64,000 bases of DNA from contig CAVYUQ010000023.1 of the NCBI GenBank assembly GCA_963771715.1, positions 62,001 through 126,000 of the forward strand, given 5' to 3'. The notes under the pieces are model-generated. The model made no database searches, was not told the DNA's origin, and saw nothing but the letters and a program-made list of their open reading frames with translations. A program made the translations under genes and the position numbers. The DNA is from JACVRW01 sp963771715. GTDB lineage: Bacteria > Actinomycetota > Thermoleophilia > Solirubrobacterales > Thermoleophilaceae. This document shows, piece by piece, positions 8,593-17,001 of this stretch (positions within the stretch are counted from its first letter, which is position 1; each line of letters starts with the position of its first letter).

Positions 8593-8874
8593 CTACGCGC
8601 CGCTCTTTACCGCGCTCTTCAGCGAGGAGCCGGCGCTGAAGCGCGGCACCCTGCTGGCGGCGATCTGGATCTTCTCTCCGGTCTGCGGGTTCACGCCCTG
8701 ACGGGCGCTGCGGTCTGCCACGGTGAACTTCCCGAAACCGGTGAAGTTGACCTCTCCGCCGCGGGACAGGACTTCCTGCAGCGAGTCGAGAACGGCGTCC
8801 ACGGCCTTGGCCGCCTCGCCCTTCCCAAGCCCGCTCTTCTCCGCTACGCGGTCAACGAACTCATTCTTGGTCAC
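8593..8874 (-). CDS. hup: HU family DNA-binding protein
   Basis: A 93-residue histone-like protein that bends and compacts DNA as a dimer. The GTG at 8874 is fixed by a textbook AAGGAGG site 7-8 nt upstream, giving the N-terminus VTKNEFVDRVAEKSGL. The dimerisation helices are followed by GEVNFTGFGKFTVADRSARQ, the HU core, and the DNA-binding arm with QGVNPQTGEKIQIAASRVPR. It lacks the Lys/Ala/Pro-rich tail found in many actinobacterial HU proteins. First gene of the hup-pyrF-LysM-carboxypeptidase-pfkB run. Confidence 0.96.
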   Translation of the reverse strand: MTKNEFVDRVAEKSGLGKGEAAKAVDAVLDSLQEVLSRGGEVNFTGFGKFTVADRSARQGVNPQTGEKIQIAASRVPRFSAGSSLKSAVKSGA

Positions 8875-8945
8875 GACTTTCCTCCTTGCCGGGGGCAACT
8901 GACCGGGCGCAACGTAACAATGCACCCGGACGAAAGCAGCCCGGA

Positions 8946-8964
8946 TTCCGCTCCACGAGCGGAA
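8946..8964. terminator. hairpin between tldE and hup
   Basis: TTCCGCTC and GAGCGGAA form an 8-bp stem with a 3-nt loop, 31 bp past the tldE stop and about 70 bp before hup. No long T-tract follows on the minus strand, so termination of the tld operon is likely but not certain. Confidence 0.45.
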
Positions 8965-8994
8965 AGGGCCGCTTCTTCCGAGCCTTTCCGGTGC

Positions 8995-10341
8995 TCAGGA
9001 GCCTGAAACGGCCATGTCTGCGACCAGGATCGGGGCCGCCTTTACGCTGCCGCCGAAGGGCACCCAGCGCAGCTCGGAACCCACGGCGCGCACCGCTTTC
9101 AGCATGGAAACGAGGTCGCTGGCGATGGTGAGCTCGCGCACCGGCGTCCCCAGCTCACCCCCCTCGATGAGCCTTCCGGAGGCCCCTACGGAGAAGGTGC
9201 CGGACACCGGATTGACCCCCGAATGCAGCCCGGCCACGTCCGTGACGTACAGCCCGTCGCCGGCCAGCCTCGCCAGCCCGGCGAGCTCCTCCTCCCCCGG
9301 CTCGAGCACCAGGTTCGTGGTGCCCACCGACGGCGGCGAGCGGTAGGAGCCGCGGCTCGCGTTGCCCGTGCTCGCGCGGCCGTCCTTGCGCGCCGTGCGC
9401 GAGTCGTAGAGGAAGCCGAGCAGCCGGCCGTCCTCGATCAGGGCGGTGCGGCGCGTGGGCACTCCCTCGCCGTCGAAGGGGGCGCTTGCCGGTCCCTCGG
9501 CGTCGGTGCCGTCGTCGGCGAAGCGAAGCGCGGGGTCCGCCACCTCCTCGCCCTCGCGGCCGGCGAACAGCGAGCGGCCGCGCTGGACCGCCTCCGCGGA
9601 CAGCATCGAGCCGATGAAGCCGATGAAGGAGGCGGCCACGAACGCGTCCAGCACCACCGGGCAGCGGCGGCTCTCCGGCTGGCGCGCGCCCACGAGCGCC
9701 AGCGCCCGCTCGGCGGCCTCGGCGCCGATCGCCTCGGGGTCGAGGGCCGAGGGAGCACGCCCCATGCCCACGCCGAGCCCCGTCATCAGATCGGCGCCCT
9801 CGCCCGCGAACGCCGAGGCGTAGGCCCAGGCCTGCGTCGCCCGGTACGAGGCCGCGAAGCCGCGCGAGTTGGCGAGCGCGACCGAGCCGTCCGCGTCCGA
9901 GTAGACCGCGTTCTCGACCTGGGTCACTCCCTCGCGCGCCCGGGCTGCGCGCTCCACCTCGAGCGCGAGCTCGACCACGCGCTCGGTGGGCCAGTCGGCC
10001 AGCTCGGGCGAGGCGAGGCCGTCGACGTCGGAGGTGCCGAGCTCGTCGGGCAGGCCCTCGTATTCGTCCTCGTCGGCCACCTCGGCGGCCTCGAGGGCGG
10101 CCTGGGCGAGCTCGGTCACGCCGGCGTCCGAGAGGTCGGTGCCGTAGGCGTAGCCGGAGCGGCTGCCCGCGAACGCGCGCACGCCCACGCCGCGGCCGCC
10201 AGCGTCGCTGAGGCTCTCCACCTCGCCCTCGTACACGCGCACGCGGCGGCTGGTGGACTCCTCGGCCCAGGCCTCGGCGTCGCTGGCCCCGGCGGAGAGC
10301 GCGGCCTCCACCGCGCGCGCGGCTGCGTGGTCGAGGTTCAC
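8995..10341 (-). CDS. tldE: TldE/PmbA-type subunit of the TldD-TldE metalloprotease
   Basis: Non-catalytic partner of TldD in a heterodimeric intracellular protease that unfolds and degrades small peptides; known roles include microcin and RiPP leader removal and CcdA decay. The 448-residue protein matches the PmbA/TldE family along its length (GASDAEAWAEESTSRRVRVY N-terminus; NPVSGTFSVGASGRLIEGGE near the C-terminus) and lacks HExxxH, as expected for TldE. The GTG start overlaps the tldD stop by 4 bp (GTGA). Last gene of a four-gene operon. Confidence 0.92.
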   Translation of the reverse strand: MNLDHAAARAVEAALSAGASDAEAWAEESTSRRVRVYEGEVESLSDAGGRGVGVRAFAGSRSGYAYGTDLSDAGVTELAQAALEAAEVADEDEYEGLPDELGTSDVDGLASPELADWPTERVVELALEVERAARAREGVTQVENAVYSDADGSVALANSRGFAASYRATQAWAYASAFAGEGADLMTGLGVGMGRAPSALDPEAIGAEAAERALALVGARQPESRRCPVVLDAFVAASFIGFIGSMLSAEAVQRGRSLFAGREGEEVADPALRFADDGTDAEGPASAPFDGEGVPTRRTALIEDGRLLGFLYDSRTARKDGRASTGNASRGSYRSPPSVGTTNLVLEPGEEELAGLARLAGDGLYVTDVAGLHSGVNPVSGTFSVGASGRLIEGGELGTPVRELTIASDLVSMLKAVRAVGSELRWVPFGGSVKAAPILVADMAVSGS

Positions 10342-11723
10342 GCGGCGGTACCGCCCACGGTGAGCTCGCGGATCCGCACGTGCGGCTGCCCGACGCCCGC
10401 CGGGACCGTCTGGCCGCCCTTGCCGCAGTAGCCGGTGGCGATGTCGAGGTCGTCCGCGATCCCGTCGATGGCCCGCAGCGTCTCCAGCCCGTTGCCCACC
10501 AGCGTGGCTCCACGAACCGGCGACGTGACCTTGCCGTTCTCGATCAGGTAGCCCTCCGAGACGCCGAACACGAAGTCGCCGGTGGCCGGCTCCACCTGGC
10601 CTCCGCCGAACGAGACGGCGTAGAGGCCGCGCTCCACGCCCGAGATCAGATCCTCCGGCGTGGCTTCGCCGGGCGCGAAGAAGGTGTTCGTCATGCGCGG
10701 GATCGGGAGCTGGCGGAACGACTCCCTGCGGCCGTTGCCGGTGGATTCCACGCCGTCCTTGCGCGCTCGCAACAGGTCGTAGAGATAGGACGTGAGCCGA
10801 CCGTCCTCGATCACGGTCGTCCGGCGTGTGGGCGTACCCTCGTCGTCGATCCCCTCGCTGCCCCAGGCGTTCTGCCGGCTGCCGTCGTCGTAGGCGGTCA
10901 CGAACGACTCCGCGAGCTGCTCGCCGAGCCGGCCCGCGTAGATGCTCGCCTGCTTCTGGACGGCGTCGGCCTCGAGGCCGTGGCCGACGGCCTCGTGGAG
11001 CAGCACGCCGCCGAAGCCGTTGCCCACCACCACGGGCAGGCGGCCGGTGGGCGCGTCGACGGCGTCCAGCAGCGTGAGCGCCCGCCGCGCGGCCCGCTCC
11101 GCCACCGCCTCGGGATCCTCCTCGAGCAGCTCCCAGCCGGCGTGGCCGCCGCGAGTGTCGCTGCCGGTCTCCACGCGCCCGTCGCGACGCGCCACCACCT
11201 GGGCGCCCAGGCGGATACGGGTGCGGTCGTCCACCGCCGCGCGGCCGTCGGAGCCGAAGACCTCGACCTGGCGCTGGGACTCCGCGTACGCGATCCGCAC
11301 CTGCGCGACCTCGGCGCCGGCCGCACGCGCGCGCTCGTTGCAGGAGCGCAGGAGGTCGGCCTTGCGGGCGGCCTCCACCTCCTCGGGGCGGGTGACCACG
11401 GGGTGGCGCGACCCCCGCTGCGCCGCGCTGAGCGCCGCCGGGTGCCGGGCGTCGCCGCGCACGGCCTCCGACACCGAGCCCGCCACCCGCAGCAGGTCCT
11501 CCTCGGCGAGGCCGTCCACGTAGCCGTAGTAGGTGGAGTCGCCCTGCACCACGCGCACGCACGCGCCGCGCTCGCGGCCGCCCTGGGGGCGCTCGACGCG
11601 ACCGTCGTCGAGCGAGAGCGCGAAGCCGCGGCGCGCCTCGGCGTAGAGCTCGGCCATGTCACCGCCTCGGGCGAGCGCGCGCTCGAGCACGCGCCCCGCG
11701 AGCTCAGGGTCGACGAGCGTCAA
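10338..11723 (-). CDS. tldD: TldD metalloprotease subunit
   Basis: Catalytic zinc subunit of the TldD-TldE protease. The 461-residue protein carries the active-site helix LLHEAVGHGLEAD (HExxxH) near residue 230, and the C-terminal Cys/Gly-rich loop ATGYCGKGGQTVPAGVGQP typical of TldD. The start is a TTG at 11723: its TTGA overlaps the preceding stop codon and GAGGG lies just upstream. A start further upstream would read through the overlapping small gene. The short gap-free arrangement with tldE implies coupled, stoichiometric synthesis. Confidence 0.93.
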   Translation of the reverse strand: MTLVDPELAGRVLERALARGGDMAELYAEARRGFALSLDDGRVERPQGGRERGACVRVVQGDSTYYGYVDGLAEEDLLRVAGSVSEAVRGDARHPAALSAAQRGSRHPVVTRPEEVEAARKADLLRSCNERARAAGAEVAQVRIAYAESQRQVEVFGSDGRAAVDDRTRIRLGAQVVARRDGRVETGSDTRGGHAGWELLEEDPEAVAERAARRALTLLDAVDAPTGRLPVVVGNGFGGVLLHEAVGHGLEADAVQKQASIYAGRLGEQLAESFVTAYDDGSRQNAWGSEGIDDEGTPTRRTTVIEDGRLTSYLYDLLRARKDGVESTGNGRRESFRQLPIPRMTNTFFAPGEATPEDLISGVERGLYAVSFGGGQVEPATGDFVFGVSEGYLIENGKVTSPVRGATLVGNGLETLRAIDGIADDLDIATGYCGKGGQTVPAGVGQPHVRIRELTVGGTAA

Positions 11724-11938
11724 CCCTCGCGTCCCTCGACCTGCGAGACCATCTGCTCGGCGAGCTCCATTATGCGCTCGTGCCCGCGGGCCTCCGGCTG
11801 CACGAGGCGCGCATACCCCGCGGGGTCGTACACGAGCACCCGCGGCTCGCGCTCGCGCTGCATGCGCCGAACCGTGGCCGCGACGCCCTCGGCCAGGCCG
11901 GCCGCGCGCGAGATCGGGCCCTTGCGCTTCTCCTTCAT
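11720..11938 (-). CDS. small hypothetical protein in the tld operon
   Basis: A 72-residue, strongly charged protein (MKEKRKGPISRAAGLAEGVA, then VRRMQREREPRVLVYDPAGY) with predicted amphipathic helices and no membrane segment. Not recognised as a known family. It is joined to both neighbours by 4-bp overlaps (ATGA upstream, TTGA downstream), so it is almost certainly translated and co-expressed with tldD-tldE. Its small size and basic N-terminus make it a possible TldDE adaptor or substrate, which is inference only. Confidence 0.75.
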   Translation of the reverse strand: MKEKRKGPISRAAGLAEGVAATVRRMQREREPRVLVYDPAGYARLVQPEARGHERIMELAEQMVSQVEGREG

Positions 11939-12411
11939 GCGGGCGCCCCATCGTCGGGGGCAGCGTCTCCGCCGAGCTCGGGCATCGGCAGCTCCTCGGC
12001 CGCGAACTCCTCGGTGGCCGGGCCCGCCGCGCGCTCCTCGGCCGAGCGCGAGCGCCGGATCGGCGGTCCGCCCTCGAGCTCCCGGAGCAGCGCCCTGAGG
12101 TCGTAGAGCATCAGCGACGAGAGCGCGCCGCGCTTCGCCACAGCCGCGAGCGTCCAGCGCGGCGTGCGCGACGCGAAGACCACGCCGCCCGGCACCTGGA
12201 CCTCGACCTGCTCGGGCGGCTCGGTGTCCCAGTCCCGCGTCGCGCGGTCCACCTCCTCGAAGAGCCGGCGAGCGAGCTCGCCGAGCTCGCGGGCGTCGTC
12301 GCTCGCGGCGGCGAGCGAGCCCGCCGCGTCGAGCAGAACGGCGGCCCGCACGTCTGCCGACAGCTCGCAGAACCGCTCCGCGGCGCGCTCCGGGGTCAGC
12401 GTGTCGGCCAT
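11935..12411 (-). CDS. roadblock/LC7-like hypothetical protein
   Basis: A 158-residue protein whose central part (VRAAVLLDAAGSLAAAS, VEVQVPGGVVFASR, WTLAAVAKRGALSSLMLYDL) resembles the roadblock/LC7 fold used in bacterial GTPase and polarity modules. The C-terminal ~50 residues are acidic and low-complexity. No GTPase gene is adjacent. It is the first gene of the tld operon: a TATTCT hexamer ends 7 nt before the ATG at 12411, suggesting a leaderless transcript, and its stop overlaps the next start (ATGA). Family assignment is by eye and moderate. Confidence 0.7.
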   Translation of the reverse strand: MADTLTPERAAERFCELSADVRAAVLLDAAGSLAAASDDARELGELARRLFEEVDRATRDWDTEPPEQVEVQVPGGVVFASRTPRWTLAAVAKRGALSSLMLYDLRALLRELEGGPPIRRSRSAEERAAGPATEEFAAEELPMPELGGDAAPDDGAPA

Positions 12412-12418
12412 CGTCGTC

Positions 12419-12424
12419 AGAATA
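12419..12424 (-). promoter_or_regulatory. -10 element of the tld operon
   Basis: TATTCT on the minus strand lies 7 nt before the ATG of the roadblock-like gene. On the plus strand the same bases contribute to CAGAAT (12418-12423), 6 nt before the GTG of the divergent small membrane gene, so the element may fire both ways. Confidence 0.6.
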
Positions 12425-12429
12425 GTCGC

Positions 12430-12570
12430 GTGCCCCTCGCCCGAATCTCCTGGCTCGTCACCGTAGGCATCTGCCTGATCGCCGCCCTGCTGCTGCTGCT
12501 GAACGGCTACTTCGGATACGCCGGCGTGCTGCTGGCGGTCGGAGCGGCGGCCGCGGTGAACCTGATCTGA
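12430..12570 (+). CDS. small two-helix membrane protein
   Basis: A 46-residue protein (VPLARISWLVTVGICLIAAL ... AGVLLAVGAAAAVNLI) made of two hydrophobic helices joined by LNGYFGY. It starts at a GTG at 12430 and ends 9 bp before the convergent CDF gene. A CAGAAT hexamer 6 nt upstream could give a leaderless transcript. Too short for firm family assignment. Codon use and hydrophobicity pattern favour a real gene. Confidence 0.6.
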   Translation: MPLARISWLVTVGICLIAALLLLLNGYFGYAGVLLAVGAAAAVNLI

Positions 12571-12579
12571 GCGTCGGCG

Positions 12580-14001
12580 CTACGGCGCCTCGGCCCCCAT
12601 CGGCTCGGTGTGCACGATCACGTCGGCCAGCGCGGGGCAGCGCTCGCGCACCGCCTCCTCGATTGCTCCCGCGTGTCGGTGTGCGGACGGGAGCGGCTGG
12701 TCTCCCGGGAGGCTCACCGTGACGAGCGCCACGCGGCCCTGCTCGCCGTCCCGGAAGCTCACCGCCAGCGGCGACGAGCCGGTGAAGCGGCGCACAGCCG
12801 ACTCGATCGCCTCGCGCTCGACCGCGGTCTCGCCGGTGTCGGGGGCGCTCGCCCAGTCGGTGGGCGCGAGCGGCTCGATGTGCGTGTGCACGTACTCGAG
12901 CTCCGGCACCTCCTCGCGCACCCGCTGCTCCAGGCGCTCGACCGCGTTGTGCGCCTCCTCGAGCGAGAGCTCGCGCGGCAGCTTCACGTGCAGCGACAGC
13001 TCGTAGCCCTTGGGGAGCCGCATCACGCGCACGTTGTGCACCTCGCGCACCTCCGGGATCGCGCTCGCTGCCGCGGTCGCACGCTCGCGCACGGTGCCCT
13101 CCGCCTCGGCGGGCTCGACGTGCACCACCACGTCCGCGCCGCCGAGTGCTCGCTCGATCAGGTCCTCGATGAGGTCGGCCAGCGCGTGGGCCTGGCTCAC
13201 GCCGGTGTCGAGCGGCACGCCGACGACGATGTCCACGAAGTGGCGCCCGGCGGCGTGACGGACGCGCACGCGGCGGACCTCCACCTGCTCGTCGAGCTGG
13301 GAAAGGGCGTCGCGGATGCGCTCGTCCGCGTCCGCGGCGGTGCGGTCCATCAACACGTCCACGGACTGCTTCGCAAGCCGGAGGGCGGCCAGCACTACGA
13401 GCACCGCCACGAACAACGCGGCCACGGAGTCACCCCAGTGCTCGCCGGCCGACACGAGCACGAGGCCGACGACCACGGCGATCGAACCGGCCAGGTCTGA
13501 GGCGAAATGCAGCGCGTTCGCCGCGAGGGCTGGGGAGTTGTAGCGCTTCGACCCGCGGTAGCTGATGGTGGCCCGCGAGGCGTCTACGGCGATCACAACG
13601 GCGAGGACCGTGAACGCCCACCAGGTCACGTCGATGTCGTGGCCGCCGCCGTCGATCAGCCGCCGCACGGACGCGTACGCGATCCCGAGCGACACCAGCA
13701 TCAGGAACGCGCTCTCCCCCAGTGCGGCGAGCTGCTCCGCCTTGCCGTGCCCGAACTGGTGGTCGCGGTCGGGTGGACGCACGGCCACCTGGACCGCGAA
13801 CAGCGTGAGCAGCGCGGCGACGAAGTCGGTGCCCGAGTGGGCGGCCTCGGCAATGAACGCCAGCGAGCCGGTCACCAGGCCCGTGACGAGCTTCACCGCC
13901 ACCAGGAAGACCGCCGCCGCCACGCTCACCGTCGCGGTGCGGCGCCGCGCGCGGGCGTCCGCCAGCTCGCCCGCTGCCCGGTCCGCCACGGCGTTCACCA
14001 C
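12580..14001 (-). CDS. cation diffusion facilitator transporter with three C-terminal ZT-dimer-like domains
   Basis: Proton-coupled efflux of Zn2+, Fe2+ or a similar divalent metal across the cytoplasmic membrane. The ~210-residue N-terminal part has six helices with metal-site motifs HSGTD (helix 2) and HFASD (helix 5), plus DHQFGHGKAE in the loop. The remaining ~260 residues hold three tandem ferredoxin-like cytoplasmic domains, each ending in a variant of VHxEP (VVVHVEPAE, VHTHIEPLA, VIVHTEPMG), where most CDFs have one. The GTG start at 14001 overlaps the rdgB end by 7 bp. Confidence 0.92.
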   Translation of the reverse strand: MVNAVADRAAGELADARARRRTATVSVAAAVFLVAVKLVTGLVTGSLAFIAEAAHSGTDFVAALLTLFAVQVAVRPPDRDHQFGHGKAEQLAALGESAFLMLVSLGIAYASVRRLIDGGGHDIDVTWWAFTVLAVVIAVDASRATISYRGSKRYNSPALAANALHFASDLAGSIAVVVGLVLVSAGEHWGDSVAALFVAVLVVLAALRLAKQSVDVLMDRTAADADERIRDALSQLDEQVEVRRVRVRHAAGRHFVDIVVGVPLDTGVSQAHALADLIEDLIERALGGADVVVHVEPAEAEGTVRERATAAASAIPEVREVHNVRVMRLPKGYELSLHVKLPRELSLEEAHNAVERLEQRVREEVPELEYVHTHIEPLAPTDWASAPDTGETAVEREAIESAVRRFTGSSPLAVSFRDGEQGRVALVTVSLPGDQPLPSAHRHAGAIEEAVRERCPALADVIVHTEPMGAEAP

Positions 14002-14654
14002 GTGCCTCCGCGCCGGCGGCGCTCACCCAGGCCACCCAGCAGCGAGCGCAGCGGGCCAGCCGGGCGCGCGGCCTCGTCCTCCTGGAGCAGCCTCAGGACC
14101 AGCGCGCGCGCGGCGCGGCCGCGGTGGCTGATCGTGTCCTTCTCCTCCGGGGTCAGCTCCGCCATGGTGCGCTCGTCACCCGGGTAGTCGTCCGGCACGA
14201 AGGCCGGGTCGTAGCCGAAGCCGCCCTCGCCGCGCGGCTCGTGCGCCAGCTGCCCCTCGCAGCGGCCGTGCACGATCTCCTCGCGGCCGCCCGGCTCGAC
14301 GTACGCCAGCGCGCACACGTAGGCCACCCGGCGGTCGCCGTCGGCCGGCACCTCGCTGAGCAGCTTCGCCAGGTTCTCCTCATCGCTCGCCTTTTCCCCC
14401 GCGTAGCGGGCCGACCATACCCCCGGGGCGCCGCGGAGGGCCGCCGCCTCGATGCCCGAGTCGTCCGCCACCGCCGCGCGGCCCGTGGCGCCGGCCGCGG
14501 CGCGCGCCTTGCCCAGGGCGTTGTCGGCGAACGTGGTGCCGGTCTCCGGGGGCAGCGTCACGTCATCCGGGAGAGGGTCGAGCTCGTACGGGCGCATGAG
14601 CTCGGCGAGCTCGCGCAGCTTGTGGTCGTTGCGGGTGGCGAGGACGAGCCGCAC
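13995..14654 (-). CDS. rdgB: XTP/dITP diphosphatase (RdgB/HAM1)
   Basis: House-cleaning pyrophosphatase that hydrolyses ITP, dITP and XTP to keep deaminated purines out of nucleic acids. The N-terminus LVLATRNDHKLRELAELM is the nucleotide-binding signature. GTTFADNALGKARAA and AVADDSGIEAAALRGAPGV carry the catalytic and metal ligands, and GFGYDPAFVPD, SHRGRAARAL follow. At 219 residues it has a short extra Arg-rich tail (LGERRRRGG). Lies 3 bp after rph, a widespread rph-rdgB pairing. Confidence 0.95.
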   Translation of the reverse strand: MRLVLATRNDHKLRELAELMRPYELDPLPDDVTLPPETGTTFADNALGKARAAAGATGRAAVADDSGIEAAALRGAPGVWSARYAGEKASDEENLAKLLSEVPADGDRRVAYVCALAYVEPGGREEIVHGRCEGQLAHEPRGEGGFGYDPAFVPDDYPGDERTMAELTPEEKDTISHRGRAARALVLRLLQEDEAARPAGPLRSLLGGLGERRRRGGTW

Positions 14655-14657
14655 GGC

Positions 14658-15395
14658 TCAGCCGGAGGCTGCCGCCGCCACCGCCTCCTCCTGGGCGACG
14701 CGCAGCTCCGCGATCCCGTCGGCGGCGAGCGCGAGCAGCTCGTCGAGCGACGCGCGCGAGAGCGGTGTGCGCTCGGCCGTGGCCTGCACCTCGACCAGGC
14801 CGCCGTCGCCGGTCATCACCACGTTGGCGTCCACCTCGGCGGTGGAGTCCTCCGAGTAGTCGAGGTCGAGCAGCGCGCGGCCGTCGACAATCCCGGCCGA
14901 GACCGCCGCGACCGACTGGTTGAGCGGCAGGCTCTCGAGCTTGCCCTCGGCCATCACGCGGCGCAATGCGAGCTCGAGCGCCACGTACCCGCCGGTGATC
15001 GACAGGCAGCGCGTGCCGCCGTCGGCCTCGAGCACGTCGCAGTCCACCCACACCGTCCGCTCGCCCAGCGCTTCGAAGTCGACGATGCCGCGCAGCGAGC
15101 GCCCGATCAGCCTCTGGATCTCGACCGTGCGGCCGTCGAGGCGACCCTTGGAGATGTCGCGCCTCTTCCGCTCGCCGGTGGAGGCGGGCAGCATCGAGTA
15201 CTCGGCGGTGAGCCAGCCGCGGCCCTTGCCGGCCATCCAGCGCGGCACCTCCTCGTCCACGCTGGCCGTGCAGATCACGCGCGTGCCGCCGGCCTCGATC
15301 AGGGCGGAGCCGGTGGCGCTGCGCACGAAGCCGGGCGTGATCGCCACCCCGCGGAGGTCGGCGGGCCCGCGGCCGTCGTTGCGCGCGGCGCTCAC
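14658..15395 (-). CDS. rph: ribonuclease PH
   Basis: Phosphorolytic 3'-to-5' exoribonuclease that trims tRNA precursors; acts as a hexamer. The 245-residue protein matches the family throughout: RVICTASVDEEVPRWMAGKG, GWLTAEYSMLPASTGERKRR, RLIGRSLRGIVDF, WVDCDVLEADGGTR with the catalytic Asp region, and LDLDYSEDSTAEVD near the C-terminus. The GTG at 15395 overlaps the murI stop (GTGA), which fixes the start. Part of murI-rph-rdgB-CDF. Confidence 0.95.
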   Translation of the reverse strand: MSAARNDGRGPADLRGVAITPGFVRSATGSALIEAGGTRVICTASVDEEVPRWMAGKGRGWLTAEYSMLPASTGERKRRDISKGRLDGRTVEIQRLIGRSLRGIVDFEALGERTVWVDCDVLEADGGTRCLSITGGYVALELALRRVMAEGKLESLPLNQSVAAVSAGIVDGRALLDLDYSEDSTAEVDANVVMTGDGGLVEVQATAERTPLSRASLDELLALAADGIAELRVAQEEAVAAAASG

Positions 15396-16231
15396 GCCGC
15401 GTTCCTCTCGGCCAGCCCCACGTCCACGTGCTCCACTGCGTCGATGGGGAGCTGGAGGAAGCGCGTGCCGAGCCGGCGGAAGTCCTCGGGGTCGCCGCTC
15501 GCGAGGAAGCGGTAGGAGCCGCGGCGCTCGTCGTCGTTCGCGAGGCCGGCGTCCCGCAAGCGAGTCTCGACCTCGGACGCGATCGCCTCGCCGGAGCTCA
15601 CGATGGACACGCCGCGGCCGAGCGCGCGCTGGAGCACGGGCCGCACCAGCGGGTAGTGCGTGCACCCGAGGATCACGGTGTCGACGCCGGCCTGTCGCAG
15701 CGGGCGGCAGAGGCCGTCGACGCAGCTCACCACGCGCGCATCCACCTCGCCGCCCTCCTGGATCAGAGGCGCCAACTCGGCGGACGCCACCGCGTGCAGC
15801 TCCGCCTCCGGCGCGGCCTCGGCGAGCGCGCGGGCGTAGGCGCCGCTCTCGACCGTGGCCGGCGTGGCGATCAGACCGACTCGCCCGCTCTTCGTCGCCG
15901 CTGCCGCGAGCCGCGACTCCGGCGTGACCACTCCCACCACCGGGACGCGGCCCTCCAGCTCCTCGCGCAGCGCCGGCAGCGCTGCCGCGGTGGCGGAGTT
16001 GCAGGCCACGACGAGCAGCTTCGCCCCCCGCTCGAGCAGGATCCCGGCGAGCTCGCGCGAGAAGCCGAGCAGCTCGTCGGCGCCGCGATCGCCGTAGGGA
16101 AAGCGAGCGGTGTCCCCGAGGTAGAGGAAGTCCTCGTGCGGAAGCGACACGAGGCACTCGTGCAGAACGGTGAGGCCGCCGACTCCGGAGTCGAAGACGG
16201 CGACGGGAAGCGAACGGTCAAGGGCCGCCAT
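15392..16231 (-). CDS. murI: glutamate racemase
   Basis: Interconverts L- and D-glutamate to supply D-Glu for peptidoglycan. The 279-residue protein has FDSGVGGLTVL at the N-terminus, the two catalytic cysteines in VVACNSATAA and LGCTHYPLV, and GDTARFPYGDR between them. The C-terminus carries about 30 residues beyond the catalytic core (RLGTRFLQLPIDAVEHVDVG). First gene of the murI-rph-rdgB-CDF chain. Confidence 0.96.
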   Translation of the reverse strand: MAALDRSLPVAVFDSGVGGLTVLHECLVSLPHEDFLYLGDTARFPYGDRGADELLGFSRELAGILLERGAKLLVVACNSATAAALPALREELEGRVPVVGVVTPESRLAAAATKSGRVGLIATPATVESGAYARALAEAAPEAELHAVASAELAPLIQEGGEVDARVVSCVDGLCRPLRQAGVDTVILGCTHYPLVRPVLQRALGRGVSIVSSGEAIASEVETRLRDAGLANDDERRGSYRFLASGDPEDFRRLGTRFLQLPIDAVEHVDVGLAERNAA

Positions 16232-16274
16232 GGGCGCCTATGGTGGCACGCGAGGCGGGCAGCCCCTGCCGGGC

Positions 16275-16613
16275 CTATCTCTGGCGCCTCGCGAGCTCCT
16301 CGAAGTTCTCGAACAGCTCCGGCGCGCCCGCCTGCTCCCGCGCCTTCAGCGCCGCGGGGCCGACTCGGGCCCACGAGCCGGCGACCCACAGCCAGTCGTA
16401 TACGAGGTCGCGGTCCAGGAGGTGGTTCTTGACCAGCGTCCCGATCGTCTCGTGCCAGACGAGCACCGTCTGGACCTCGGCGTCGAGCGGGTGGGCGGCG
16501 TCCGGGTCGAAGTCGTCGGCGTAGATCTTCCTGCTGGCGTCCTGAAGCCCGATCATCGCTCCCCACTTCGCCAGCTCGAGGATCAGCGTGGCGTCCTCAC
16601 GCGTGCCCGCCAT
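16275..16613 (-). CDS. conserved hypothetical protein, DUF4760-like
   Basis: A 112-residue soluble helical protein. The segment VLVWHETIGTLVKNHLLDRD followed by LVYDWLWVAGSWARVGPAAL resembles the helical DUF4760 pattern (paired helices with an aromatic YD-W motif). No catalytic motif is visible. It stands alone between murI and the pilin gene on the same strand. The function is unknown and the family call is tentative. Confidence 0.65.
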   Translation of the reverse strand: MAGTREDATLILELAKWGAMIGLQDASRKIYADDFDPDAAHPLDAEVQTVLVWHETIGTLVKNHLLDRDLVYDWLWVAGSWARVGPAALKAREQAGAPELFENFEELARRQR

Positions 16614-16684
16614 GGGCCGACGATCTCAGCGCGAGGACGCGCATGTCAAGGGCGCCCGCGCCCGCGGGCGGGCCCCGCCCGGCC

Positions 16685-16894
16685 TCAGAACTGCACCTTG
16701 CGCACCGCCTCCTTGATCTTGCCGATGATCACGTCGCCGAGCTCCTTGCCCTCGTCGGTGCGGAAGCCCTTCATGGCGGCGACGACGCCGGCCATGACGA
16801 GCGCGACGAGCAGGATCAGCGCGACGTACTCGACGGTGCCCTGCCCGCGAGCGTTGAGGAGCGCGACGTGGATGCGGCCGAAGAAGCTGTGCAT
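16685..16894 (-). CDS. Flp-type class IVb pilin-like protein
   Basis: A 69-residue protein with GGGAGGA 4 nt before the ATG. After a short leader (MHSFFGRIHVALLNARG) comes QGTVEYVALILLVALVMAGV, the class III prepilin motif with conserved Glu5 and Tyr6 followed by a hydrophobic helix; the rest is charged and helical. Such proteins are cleaved by a TadV-type prepilin peptidase and assembled by the Tad machinery. None of those genes is in the window, so it may also be a solitary pilin-like membrane protein. Confidence 0.85.
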   Translation of the reverse strand: MHSFFGRIHVALLNARGQGTVEYVALILLVALVMAGVVAAMKGFRTDEGKELGDVIIGKIKEAVRKVQF

Positions 16895-17001
16895 GGGTCC
16901 TCCCGGTTGGTTGGACCGGGATGCTCCGGAGGGGCGGCGCACGGCTCCAGACGCGAGTGTGAAAAGAGGCTGACGGGCGGCCCTGACATCATCAGCGCCG
17001 C

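Noticed and set aside
8995..11562. 855-residue open frame covering tldE and part of tldD
   Set aside because: Upstream half is an Arg/Gly-rich out-of-frame reading of tldD. The tldE start is fixed by the GTGA overlap at 10338-10341.
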